DNA of 64,000 nucleotides, taken from Gnetum montanum (Eukaryota > Streptophyta > Gnetopsida > Gnetales > Gnetaceae). Under the pieces are notes generated by a model, which was given only the letters and a program-made list of their open reading frames with translations, was not told the origin of the DNA and made no database searches. The stretch spans positions 1,787,350-1,851,349 of the forward strand of contig MNCI01004872.1 of the NCBI GenBank assembly GCA_015680685.1. Direction: 5' to 3'. Below are positions 38,901-47,145 of this stretch, one piece after another (the stretch's first letter is position 1; the number at the start of each line of letters is the position of its first letter). The position numbers and the translations under genes were made by a program.

Positions 38901-41776
38901 ACTAAAAATAAAAAACTTGAGAAACGTGCTGGTCATACTTTTGTAGACCTATCAACCATAATTTAATTTTACCTATATTTCAAGTCAAAATCCAAAAGAA
39001 AATCTTTGTTATTTCTTTCTAACAAAATAACCATGTATGTGGTATTCCATCCTGACAAAAATCTAGTACCGTCCATTGAACAGGATGCTCCATCAAATTT
39101 GAGAGAACTTATTGTACAGGATTGCATAAAACTTCAGAGGCTTCCAGAATCGATGGAAAAGCTCAGACGGTTAACTGGTATGAATCTGCATAACTGCACA
39201 TCTTTGAAGATCATTCCAGATGACTTTGGACGGTTACAAGGATTGAAACATCTGGAATTTCACGGATGCCATGCATTGGAACGCTTGCCAGAGACTTTTG
39301 GAGGTCTGAGAAGGTTACACAGCTTGAAGATTGTAAACTGCTCTTCAATGTTGTCATTGCCCGAATCATGTGGGGATCTGAGAAGCTTAAGTGAAGTGAC
39401 CATTGACCGATGTCACGCAATGGTGTCGTTGCCAGAGTCATCATTGCGATGTTGGCCAAACTTAGTTATGCTAAATGTGCTTGGGTGTGATAAAATAAGA
39501 TTGTCACCAAAGCAGTTCCAAGGGATTCATTCCCCGCGGTCGCAGCTTACCCTGTCAGTATATGACGATGGCCATAATATGGAGGTTGCACATTCCTTGT
39601 TTGGTAGCACGGATCTGCGCAACTTTGTCCAACCCATTCAAATTATTAAGCAACAAAAATACACTGCCGGTTTGCTTTTAGCAGCAGCTAATACTAATAA
39701 TAATAATAATAGATGTGCGCCTCAATTACGTGAATTTCAATTAATAGTCAATCATCTCATCAACTCTGTCAGCGGTCTGCCCGATGAAACGCATACGCTG
39801 CATCTTGAAGGCGTGTGGAATGTAAAGGAGCTTGCCCTATGTCATCTTCCTAATCTGGTGACACTGAATCTCAGTTATTGTTACAATCTCCCAAAGTTAC
39901 CCGAGAGTATAGGCGGTCTTTCATTTCTACAAAACCTTTCCTTGATTTGGTGCTTGAATTTAGAGGAGGTGGATCCCGTTGGTAACTTACAAAATCTAAA
40001 ACGCCTAAGAATTGATACTTGCCTTGCTTTGAAAGTATTGCCGCCTTGCATAGGGAATCTCTCTGGACTAGGCAGTTTATTCGTGGAAGATTGCTGGATG
40101 ATGGAAGTAATCCATACACAGGCATTGTTTAGTCTTTATCAGTTTTGCGTATCTGGCTGTCTTAACCTGAGGAGAATTGTCGGGCTTTCACACCTTTCCA
40201 AACTTGTGAATCTAAGAATCGAGGGGTGTTTGAACCTGAGAGAAATCATGGAAGGCCCAGGGCGTTTCAACCACTTGCAGATCGTCAATATCACCGGGTG
40301 TTACCGGTTACGTGATTGGCAGCTGTCGCTTAAGCCAAACAGATTCAACCAGTTATTCAACGAGGAGGATACCGACATTTTCAACGAATCATACAACGAC
40401 GAGGAGGATACCGAGGTAATAATTATGCACTCGTATTTCTAAAATTAACTCTGCATCTTTTGCACTTCAATATGTAATTGCTATGCTTGCATTTAGCACC
40501 AAGGCGTGTACATATGTCGTTTATTAATTATTATCCCAATTGTCGTGCTTATTTATCTTGAACTCAGGAAGTGTTGCAGTGGTCGTTAAATGCAAACGGC
40601 GGTGGAATATTAAATGTGAAAATGATGCCAGCTTTGAGTTTAGTCATGGAACAAAAAATCAAAGATTTGATTGGCTGCCAAGATATGTGCTGCTTCTTTC
40701 ATAAACTTCCACCGACACATATCCACGGTGGACATGTCCTTTCCGTCCCATTTATTCCACACGCGGTGGCGCTATGTCTCACCTCATCAGTTTACACCGC
40801 TGACCTTCCCAGACATGTTCCCCCGCCTCGAACCAATTTTCAATTCAAAACTGATTATTACAAACATTATGACAGAAGAGGTTATTATGGAGGTTATGAC
40901 GATTTTGAGCGTTTTGATTGTGGGGAAGAAATCCACTTGGCTGTATTACCCTTTCGCGGGAAAAGGGACATTAAAAGTTGTGATGATGATATCTACGTTA
41001 ACGTAGAAAAGGGCCGACTCAGATTTGTGAAGAAGCACATCAACGGTTGTCACAGTTGCGAAGCACTTGTAAAGGAAGGATGGATAGTTTATTTGGGTTG
41101 CGGAAAAGAATACTTGGCAAAAGAGATCCACAACATCTTTTATTCTGAATTCAGGAAACAACGTTTGATTTCTTGTGCATGGACTCAATTGCCTTCTCAG
41201 CTACACATTTATGAATTTTCAGCTCTTGACATTGCAGGTTGTCAAATAACCAAGATCTCTCGTCATGGCAACACTTATATTATGGTAAACATGCCATTTA
41301 TTTTATTCTTTTAACAGCTGATGATGAATAAGAATATTTGAGTGAACCTTTTAACCAGTATACTTGCATTAAGGTTTGCTTAGGGGTGTTTTAAACAGGA
41401 AGAAAAGTCCGGTTTGATATGGAGTAAAAGACGGTGCCTTTTCATGGATGATCAAGCGTTATTACTGCAGCACCCAAAAGGCAGTGAACATAGCTTTCTG
41501 GCTTATCCTGGGATTGACCGTGACCTAGAAACAATCGTGGCTAATCTGTATGAAATGTCAATCTCCATATTAGTGAAAGGTGAAGTGGTTTCTTCAAGAA
41601 AATTGCAACAAATTATTCCAATAACCGAAGAAGAAATTCCTCCTCTTCTAAACACTCTGCTTCATGGACGAGACTTTCATTCTTCATCACAAACCATGCA
41701 TAGGCTGAAACTCTTGGTGCTAGAGAATGTGGAGCATAAAGGTTTGGCCTACTACACGAGAAAGTGGGGGGAATGA
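26331..41776 (+). CDS. TIR-NBS-LRR (TNL) immune receptor, seven exons
   Basis: Inferred exons: 26331-26914, 27662-28793, 29183-29327, 29438-29589, 39084-40415, 40568-41284, 41399-41776. All junctions are GT-AG, phases agree, and the 4,440-base join has no internal stop, giving 1,479 residues. Order: a 45-residue leader, TIR (about 45-190), NB-ARC (about 215-535), LRRs (about 573-1100), and a ~365-residue C-terminal region of unknown fold. TNLs are intracellular sensors of pathogen effectors; the TIR cleaves NAD-type substrates after oligomerisation. The gene is longer than many TNLs because of the C-terminus. The unusual fourth intron (9,494 bases) could hide a further small exon, although the protein reads smoothly across it. 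Function is inferred from domains; the target is unknown. Confidence 0.9.
27662..28793 (+). CDS. TNL exon 2: NB-ARC domain
   Basis: Begins after TTTTTACAG and continues the frame from exon 1 with E-L-C-M-T-I-V-D. Motifs: P-loop G-I-P-G-I-G-K-T-T (residues 251-259), Walker B/kinase-2 L-V-L-D-N (329-333, with the final Asp as Asn or shifted), RNBS-B-like I-I-I-V-T-C-R-E, G-I-P-L-V-L in place of G-L-P-L-A-L (425-430), C-L-F-L-D-V-A (RNBS-D, from 478), and an intact M-H-D (533-535). It is the nucleotide switch of the receptor. The donor AAG|GTATCA is at 28794. Confidence 0.92.
29183..29327 (+). CDS. TNL exon 3: NBS-LRR linker and first LRR
   Basis: Acceptor TTTCAG at 29182 and donor G|GTATTAG at 29328. 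Encodes G-T-K-K-V-K-A-L-N-L followed by F-S-K-M-S-S-L-E-I-L-I-L, the conserved start of TNL leucine-rich repeats. Too short to show as a separate long frame, but the phase (one extra base) fits exon 4. Confidence 0.85.
29438..29589 (+). CDS. TNL exon 4: LRR
   Basis: Acceptor GATAAG at 29437, donor CGG|GTAAGA at 29590. Encodes L-S-W-L-K-W-T-N-F-P-F-H-Q-I-P followed by L-C-L-K-H-V-R-V-L-H-V-S-G, which matches the L-x-W-L-x-W-x-x-F-P block at the start of conifer and angiosperm TNL repeat domains. It ends in phase 0 and is followed by the giant intron. Confidence 0.85.
30590..31450 (-). other. Unidentified degenerate coding-like sequence in intron 4
   Basis: Minus-strand open stretches at 30599-30958 (119 codons, Thr/Pro-rich start) and 31164-31400 (78 codons) look like protein remains, perhaps from a transposon. 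No family is recognised. The stretch lies between exon 4 and the LTR at 31701. Confidence 0.3.
31701..32362 (-). repeat. LTR of a copia-type element
   Basis: A 662-base unit with TGTTGGG...ACA ends on the plus strand. On the minus strand it starts TGTAATAAAA and contains a canonical TATA box CTATAAATAGAG at 32051-32062. A purine-rich tract, AGAGGGACTATGAA, lies on the minus strand directly upstream (about 32365-32382), so this is a 3' LTR whose body has been lost. Confidence 0.65.
32400..34300 (-). pseudogene. LINE reverse transcriptase and C-terminus, degenerate
   Basis: Minus strand, many stops and frameshifts. Read right to left: Y-K-K-G-Y-K (near 34000), F-x-K-A-Y/F-D-like remains (near 33800), Q-G-C-P-L-C-P-T (near 33630), then the V-L-I-L-N-S-M-K-G-L-Q and N-Y-K-Y-L-G-L blocks (33274-33530) in the order of non-LTR reverse transcriptases. 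The C-terminal end (about 32500-32660) shows H-H-L-I-V-E-I followed by E-E-R-I-C-Q-L-C and E-Y-E-Y-H, a zinc-finger-like tail. The 5' half continues at 36800-37470 beyond a copia insertion. Confidence 0.8.
34301..35036 (+). repeat. Left LTR of the intronic copia, U3 missing
   Basis: Matches 36213-36792 with gaps but begins about 50 bases downstream of where the TATA box would be. It abuts LINE sequence directly. Confidence 0.7.
35143..35880 (+). pseudogene. Copia pol fragments: pre-RT block and RNase H
   Basis: At 35143 the plus strand encodes S-K-L-D-D-R-G-K-K-C-I-F-L-G-Y, the block just before copia reverse transcriptase, with Y-D-P-I and S-R-D-V-I-S. The frame then jumps to the end of reverse transcriptase and RNase H at 35402-35880: L-R-Y-I-K-G, D-A-N-W-G-G-D, D-R-K-S-T-S-R, then C-E-A-E-F-I-A-M-A, L-F-C-D-N-I-A and H-I-N-I-K-Y-Y-F-I. 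The catalytic Asp of D-A-N-W is kept. In-frame stops (for example at 35612 and 35690) kill the frame. Confidence 0.88.
35901..35910 (+). promoter_or_regulatory. Polypurine tract of the intronic copia
   Basis: AAAGGAGGAA follows the RNase H frame and directly precedes the 3' LTR. Confidence 0.6.
35911..36792 (+). repeat. Right LTR of the intronic copia
   Basis: Contains a TATA box TATAAATA at 36159-36166; downstream of 36213 it matches the left copy. The exact start is not fixed because the left copy lacks this part. Confidence 0.7.
36800..37470 (-). pseudogene. LINE endonuclease end and linker, degenerate
   Basis: Minus strand. F-P-F-V-G-W-Q-L-S-I-D-F-L-L-C-S-P at about 37200-37270 resembles the F-T-x-x-G-x-x-x-S-x-I-D-Y-x-L-x-S end of APE-type LINE endonucleases, where the invariant Asp sits. 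Then Q-Q-W-F-N-E-E-C-K at about 36950 matches the W-F-x-E-E-C linker before reverse transcriptase. This is the 5' part of the LINE whose 3' part is at 32400-34300. Confidence 0.72.
37471..39083. other. Intron sequence without recognised element
   Basis: AT-rich sequence before exon 5. No protein remains or repeat partner was recognised; it may include more of the LINE 5' region. Confidence 0.35.
39084..40415 (+). CDS. TNL exon 5: leucine-rich repeats
   Basis: Encodes 444 residues (672-1115), starting D-A-P-S-N-L-R-E-L. Repeats follow the L-x-x-L-x-x-L-x-x-x-x-C-x-x-L-x-x-L-P-E-S pattern, for example C-I-K-L-Q-R-L-P-E-S, C-H-A-L-E-R-L-P-E-T, C-S-S-M-L-S-L-P-E-S and C-Y-N-L-P-K-L-P-E-S, about fifteen units in all with a repeat-free insertion near the middle. 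That insertion holds an Asn run from an AAT microsatellite (39696-39710). The acidic tail N-E-E-D-T-D ... D-E-E-D-T-E is an internal duplication. Donor GAG|GTAATA at 40416. This part likely reads the effector or guarded protein. Confidence 0.9.
40568..41284 (+). CDS. TNL exon 6: C-terminal region
   Basis: Acceptor ACTCAG at 40567, donor ATG|GTAAAC at 41285, phase 0 on both sides, 239 residues (1116-1354). It starts E-V-L-Q-W-S-L-N-A-N-G-G. A Tyr/Gly-rich loop, Y-D-R-R-G-Y-Y-G-G-Y-D-D, precedes a Cys-containing domain. The position after the LRRs corresponds to the C-JID (jelly-roll) domain of other TNLs, but its sequence signature was not recognised. No membrane segment is seen. Confidence 0.85.
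41399..41776 (+). CDS. TNL exon 7: C-terminal end
   Basis: Acceptor TTAAACAG at 41398; 125 residues ending with TGA at 41774-41776. It starts E-E-K-S-G-L-I-W-S-K-R-R and contains L-E-T-I-V-A-N-L-Y-E-M-S and P-I-T-E-E-E-I-P-P-L-L-N. No known domain is recognised. The exon is kept because its splice phase matches exon 6 and it stays open. Confidence 0.8.
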   Translation, partial: EEKSGLIWSKRRCLFMDDQALLLQHPKGSEHSFLAYPGIDRDLETIVANLYEMSISILVKGEVVSSRKLQQIIPITEEEIPPLLNTLLHGRDFHSSSQTMHRLKLLVLENVEHKGLAYYTRKWGE

Positions 41777-42095
41777 TGGGAGCCACAGGTAAAAACTTGA
41801 CCATGCTCTTCCCTGGCAGAAAATCAGTTTTCTATGGCTTCCTGTCATTGATAGATTCTTGTTTCAAATGATATAAAGGTTCACGAATGTTTGCACACAA
41901 ATATGGTTACAATCACCATTCGTTTCCTTCCCCTTTGATTATCTTTTTCTGCTCATCACCATGTGTGGAAGCAAGGTTATATACACAAAATCAGAATACA
42001 ATGTTAAAATTTAAGAAGCATGGCACCTAAGCCTTAATGAGAATTGAAATTGTAACTTAAATGTATTAGATAATGGTTAGATTCAAAGTTCAGGG

Positions 42096-42113
42096 AATAA
42101 AAAGTTGAATAAA
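42096..42113 (+). terminator. Putative poly(A) signals of the TNL gene
   Basis: Two AATAAA hexamers (42096-42101 and 42108-42113) about 320 bases after the stop codon. Confidence 0.45.
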
Positions 42114-44134
42114 ATGATGCTCTATATTTGTTATCAATTGAAGTGAATACTTGACTATGTAGTTTGTGAAGAGGATACGTTTCCTTAACCATTTAACATA
42201 AATTGTTAAAACAAAACAAGATGGAAACAAATGATAGCATGCCTTGAAAAAAGAAACATATTTAGTGTGATCTAAAAGAAGAGTTGGATGTTTTAAACAT
42301 AGAATTGAGAAATTGTTTGATTGAAGCATTTAACCATGAAAGAGAACCTAAAAATAGAAACTTCATGGCAAGAAAATGGTGTTTGTTTTTAATCCACAGC
42401 AAATAAACCACAAGTATTACCTCACCACCAAAAAGCAAAACTTGGGAAACATCTTCTAGAGCAAGTTATAATAATGGGTTTGAGGTTGTGCTTTAGGTCA
42501 ATCCAGGGTGCCCTTCATCCAAGGGAGTTATACACAAATCTAAATACCTATTCAACCAACAGAGATCAATAACAATAGCCATATTTGTTCTCCATGAAAA
42601 TGTGGAATCCTTACTCACTACTGTAGCCAACTTATAAGCTTCAATTTAGAAAAAATACTAATGCCAAATAGAGCTTATCTATTTTTCTTAAGGATAGCAT
42701 TGTCCTTGAATCTTCTACATATAGAGATAAAAAGCAATTTGATTTTCCTTTTCAAAAGGAAATAAGTTCAAAGAAGTTGGATGTACCTAACGTTTACAAC
42801 ATAATTTAGACTTTTTCTCTTTAGTGAATCAAGTTCATGATAACACTAATATTACCTAAACTTTGTATACCTATTGACACTCACTGATGCTTCTTTAACT
42901 ACAAATAATGTTTGCAATCACCATTGAACAAGAAAGGAAACTTTGTGATCGAAGTTAAAGCCTTAAGGAAGCACCATTTGGGGGCAAATGCCAAATTTGC
43001 AATCAACTCAACTTAGAAAAGGAGAAAAACTAGCTAATAGTACTACAATAAAAACACTACTCAATCAATTTTGAAAAAGACATTATTGAATATCAAGATA
43101 TTAAACATAAATGAAAAGGTTAGGAAAATAAATTTTCAGCTTGTTGAATAAGTAGCAGAGACCACTTCTAGAAGAAAATTTTGGCCAGTTTTAGCCAAAG
43201 TGGCTAAACATCACATAATTTTTAATCATTGCAAATAAGTATTTATTGCCCTATCAACCCAACTGCTACAATGTAAAGTGACATCAAATAAACTTTCTTC
43301 CCCTCAAAAATATTCTCTCTATCATAAATTTTTTATCCAATAGATCCTTTGGGTCTTTTTCCAGTTTTGTTCTAGTTTCCTGGTTCTGCTATCAAAAGGT
43401 TGTATGTGAAGGGCCTCAAAAATGTTGAAATTAACAGTCAAAGTGAATTTGAACAACATTAAATATGGTCTAGTGATGATTGTTAAATTTTGGTGAATAG
43501 ATTATTGATGCCTATGGAAAATCAAAGAAACGTCAAATTAAATGATGCCACTCTTAAAAGGAATTGGCACTTTTTACTAATGCATGTTAATTTGGAAAAC
43601 AATATACTATATGGATCTTTCATTGGAACCTAGAAATAATTATAATATAGGTACACCCCAAGATCTATCCAATTAGAATTTTAAGAGGGTAGAGGGGGTG
43701 TTAGACCCCAAAAAAATGGATCATCATATTTAAAAAATTTAAAGTGCATTAGATCATCAAAGAGAGCATCTAAAGAAAATGCCTCAATAGTTTTGAGGAT
43801 GTTTTTTCAAGTTTTCATCCTTACAACCAATCTTGAGAAACCTATTCTTTGGGGTAGGAAAAGGATTAGGCCTTGTCTCTATTCAGAAGCACTCATGAGT
43901 TTTCACTTCTCACTAAAAGGGTTTTTATAAAGAAAAGGAGCAAACTCTCTTTAAAGAAAAAATAATACATCAATTAGAGATATAGAACAAATAGTAACAA
44001 AAGCTAAATGCTTTTCATCCTTGAGTCTCCAATAAAAAGAAATTAACACTATAGAAAACAAACTAATTGTTTAGTGTTCATGAGGAGATTTTTTGCTTGA
44101 AGTTGTAGCTAAATCAAACTTTATAACTTAGCAT
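42114..44134. other. Unassigned stretch after the TNL gene
   Basis: No coding region or element was recognised on either strand. Confidence 0.4.
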
Positions 44135-44217
44135 TGCCCACTAGATTTGAACCCATGACTTGGAACTTTTAAATCAAAAGTTTTACCACTAAGCTAATAC
44201 CTCGTTGCTAATCAAGG
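44135..44217 (-). repeat. tRNA-like SINE head or tRNA pseudogene
   Basis: The minus strand reads GAGGTATTAGCTTAGTGG (A-box-like), then an anticodon-type hairpin ACTTT-TGATTTA-AAAGT with a 7-base loop, then GGGTTCAAATCT (B-box-like). The total length fits a tRNA, but the arms pair imperfectly and position 33 is not T, so it is not a working tRNA gene. Confidence 0.5.
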
Positions 44218-45529
44218 ATGATTATAATTGAATACAATTGCCTATACAAGGATGATTATAATTGAATACAAGTGTACGAAATTATTTTTATTTCAACAAC
44301 TAACGATTATTTCCTTAAAAAATTAGTTGTAAGAGATTAATGGCTAGCCTGAAGAGATATTGATATGTTGTAAAATGAAGATTTGAGTGAAAAAATGTGA
44401 CAGAAAATGAACAAAAGAATGCATCTCTTAGAAAAACAACAAATTAGTTTGGCTGCAAGTGATGATGGTTAGCAAGTAGGTGTGAAGACAATATATAAAT
44501 GTATTGTTAAATCACATGTGTGCCTACATTTTAAAGTCACTTTATTATTATACTGTGTTAATGGTTAGGTTGAATTTTGTTTTAAACCAGCCTATGTATA
44601 GTTTAGCTCTATTAAAGTCCTCTACTACAAATCTGCACTCCCAAATTTGATGATATAGTAGTTGTAGAATTTCTGGGTTCAGTGAGATGCACTTTGACAA
44701 CTTAAATCTTACATTCAATTTAACCTATCCTAGGCTAGAGGATAGGTCTTACTTCCAAGAAAAGTGCAAGAGGAGTAAATCTCATCAACCTATGTAATCC
44801 TTTGCAGTCTCTTTTAGCATGTTTGCTGTTGTTTGCTATATTCATTACTTCATCTCAAATATTCTGTGTAACACAACAGATGGAGCAAAGGTTTCCAACT
44901 ATGGTAATATGAGAAATCTCTTAATTAAATTAGTGCAGGAATTTAAACTTCACAAAATCATCGTCAGTAATCTCAAAATCCATTTAAACTAGCTAAGAAT
45001 GAACCTTATCATTTTTTAAAACAACTCAAAAAGATTTTATTAGTTATCAAATTTAGATATGAAATAGAACCAAGAATTTGCTTCATGCGATCTTATAGAT
45101 CAACCAAAAACCTAATAATACCTATTGCAAGGACAGTAAATCAAACCAAAGCATACATGTTGTAAAACAAGATGGTGAAATATCCATAGCTAAAGTCCAA
45201 ACATAATCTCGTCTCATCACGGAAAAAAAGTTGTTGGATGCTATTTTTAATCTGCTATGGATGCTTCCTGTTTCAGTAAAATTTAAGTTTATTTCAAGGG
45301 AAGAATACTTTCAACTTTCATGTGCCTGCAGGTATCCAAATAATTTAAAAAAAAAAATTTCTAAGAGCTAAAACCAATACAAGAATGGAGAAAGCCTACT
45401 AGCACTGACGATTACGGAAGGTTAAGCATAGGACGTACTGTGAAATGGTAGATATGTTGCCGCTCTTTAATTGAAACCTATAATATATATATTGAAATAA
45501 AAAAAATTAAATCTAGAGCAAATCGTGAC
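44218..45529. other. Unassigned stretch
   Basis: Opens with a short direct duplication, GGATGATTATAATTGAATACAA, at about 44215-44236 and 44250-44271. Nothing else is recognised. Confidence 0.35.
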
Positions 45530-46582
45530 ATTTACGTCCCTTTTTGAATGAATTTTTGTTTAAATCTAGGTAAAGAGGTCTAGTACCTAATGTCTTTTAA
45601 CAAGCAAGTGGATGCTTACTCTAGGTCCATTGATCCATTATGATATGTTCCTGCAAAGACTTTTAAACTCATTTTCCATATTTTAACAATAAGCCATTTT
45701 TCACTTGGTTAAAGCATGCAAAATGTTAATATGTTATGCTTTTACTTAATTTATCTTGATTACATGTTGTCATCTTATAAATAGTCAACAATTTAAGGTT
45801 TTAGTTCCTCTACTTACTCATGTGACTTGTGATTGTTCATGTTGCTAATTTTTGAGTTTTATAATTTAGAACATAAGAGTATGTAAACACAATGTTGTTT
45901 TTAGAGTTGATCTATCCAAGATTAAATAAGTTATGGTCAACTAATCTTTCAAGAGAGTCATTGATAGCATCCAAGATAGGTGAAACCTTTTTGAACCAAC
46001 TAGTCCTTTAAGATGGTGAATTCTAGGTTAACTTCCGTTAATCTATTTCCTTGACATTCTATGGATATCATGGTTTTCGATATTCATTATGAATTTTATC
46101 TCATGGATCTTAAGATCATATTTTATGTAGCATGTGGTCCCATCCTATAGCTTGTTCTAGCTGCACTAAGGTGGTAGGCTCTACTAGAAGGTTTTTGATC
46201 CTTCATGCATGTTTGTATGGAGATTTAGGTGACAGAAGGTAGGAGCTTGATGGTGATGGATCTTGATTCATGGAGTTTCTTTCCTTTGTTCCCAAATTTA
46301 GTTTTCTTTGAGATTTCATGTATTGATGGTTATGATATAATGAGATTGATGAACTTTGTTATCAACTCTTTTAGATTATGGTTATATTATGATTTATGAG
46401 TTATATTATGAGCACTCTATTGTGGATATTCTATTTTACCATGCACTTTGGTTTAAGTTTTATAATGCTTATGGATGATTCTTTATTAAGTTTATGAGCA
46501 TTATGACCTCACATGTGCTAACCATGAGGTTTATGTAATTTAATTATGAATAATTTTATGAGTTAAATTATGGGGTGTGACA
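45530..46582 (+). repeat. 5' LTR of a chromovirus (left edge uncertain)
   Basis: Ends GGGGTGTGACA at 46572-46582, the Tekay/Del LTR end, directly followed by a tRNA-Met primer site. A TATAAATA box lies at 45776-45783. The left edge was not seen. Confidence 0.65.
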
Positions 46583-46585
46583 AGT

Positions 46586-46597
46586 TGGTATCATAGC
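46586..46597 (+). promoter_or_regulatory. Initiator tRNA-Met primer binding site
   Basis: TGGTATCATAGC matches the canonical TGGTATCAGAGC at 11 of 12 positions, three bases after the LTR end. Confidence 0.85.
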
Positions 46598-46636
46598 ATG
46601 ATTTTAGATCAATGATTAGAGTTAGTATTTGCAAAT

Positions 46637-46750
46637 GCCTCTAAGGATAAGGGAAAGTAATAAGGTAAGTTCCAACAACATGCAACAACAATTGCTCCAA
46701 ACCATGGTGAACTTGTTGAGAAATAGAAGTTGTCAAGGTGGAGCCTTAAG
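46637..46750 (+). pseudogene. Start of chromovirus gag, truncated
   Basis: A short frame from ATG at 46637 reads M-P-L-R-I-R-E, then N-M-Q-Q-Q-L-L-Q-T-M-V-N-L-L-R-N, like the N-terminus of plant chromovirus gag. It breaks off at about 46750; the rest of the element is absent. Confidence 0.5.
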
Positions 46751-46992
46751 TAACATTATTTATTGTTTACTTTTGCTCAAGATAATAATTAAACCTTTCA
46801 CTTAAATTAAAGTTTAAAATTTTGTAAAAAGTATGAATTTTGAGAAGAGTGAAATATAAGTTTTCTTTGATGATATATACTAATTTAAATCTAATTTCCA
46901 TCCTGATATATCATAATTTTCTGATGAATGATTTTAAATTCTCTATCCTAAATTAGTTTTTTCAATCAATGTGCTCCTATAAGGGATCATCA

Positions 46993-47145
46993 TTGAGAGA
47001 CTCCATGCTCATCTTGCCAAGGTAGGATCCTATAAAGGTCGATGAATGAGTTTAAACCTAACATCTTTTAAGTGGTTGCACCTAGGATTCAACCCAAGTC
47101 TTAAAACTTGAGAAACAAACATCTTACAATTAATGTGCTTCTATA
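46993..47145 (-). repeat. SINE-like repeat, copy 1
   Basis: Aligns with 51417-51568 over about 150 bases at roughly 70 percent by eye: the GTCGATGAATGAG, AGTGGTTG and AACTTGAGAAACAA blocks are in order. On the minus strand it carries GGGTTGAATCC, a B-box-like sequence, so it is probably tRNA-derived. Confidence 0.55.

Larger units (their letters stand above)
29590..39083 (+). other. Giant intron 4 of the TNL gene, filled with nested transposons
   Basis: Donor GTAAGA at 29590; the best phase-0 acceptor is CAG at 39081-39083, with a possible branch point CTAAC near 39019. Contents: unidentified minus-strand sequence (30590-31450), a copia-type LTR (31701-32362), a LINE (32400-37470, minus), and a copia remnant (34301-36792, plus) inside the LINE. 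The pyrimidine tract before the acceptor is weak, so the exact start of exon 5 should be treated as provisional. Confidence 0.75.

Noticed and set aside
44135-44217. Functional tRNA gene
   Set aside because: T- and D-arms pair poorly and the anticodon loop lacks T33; better read as a SINE head or pseudogene.
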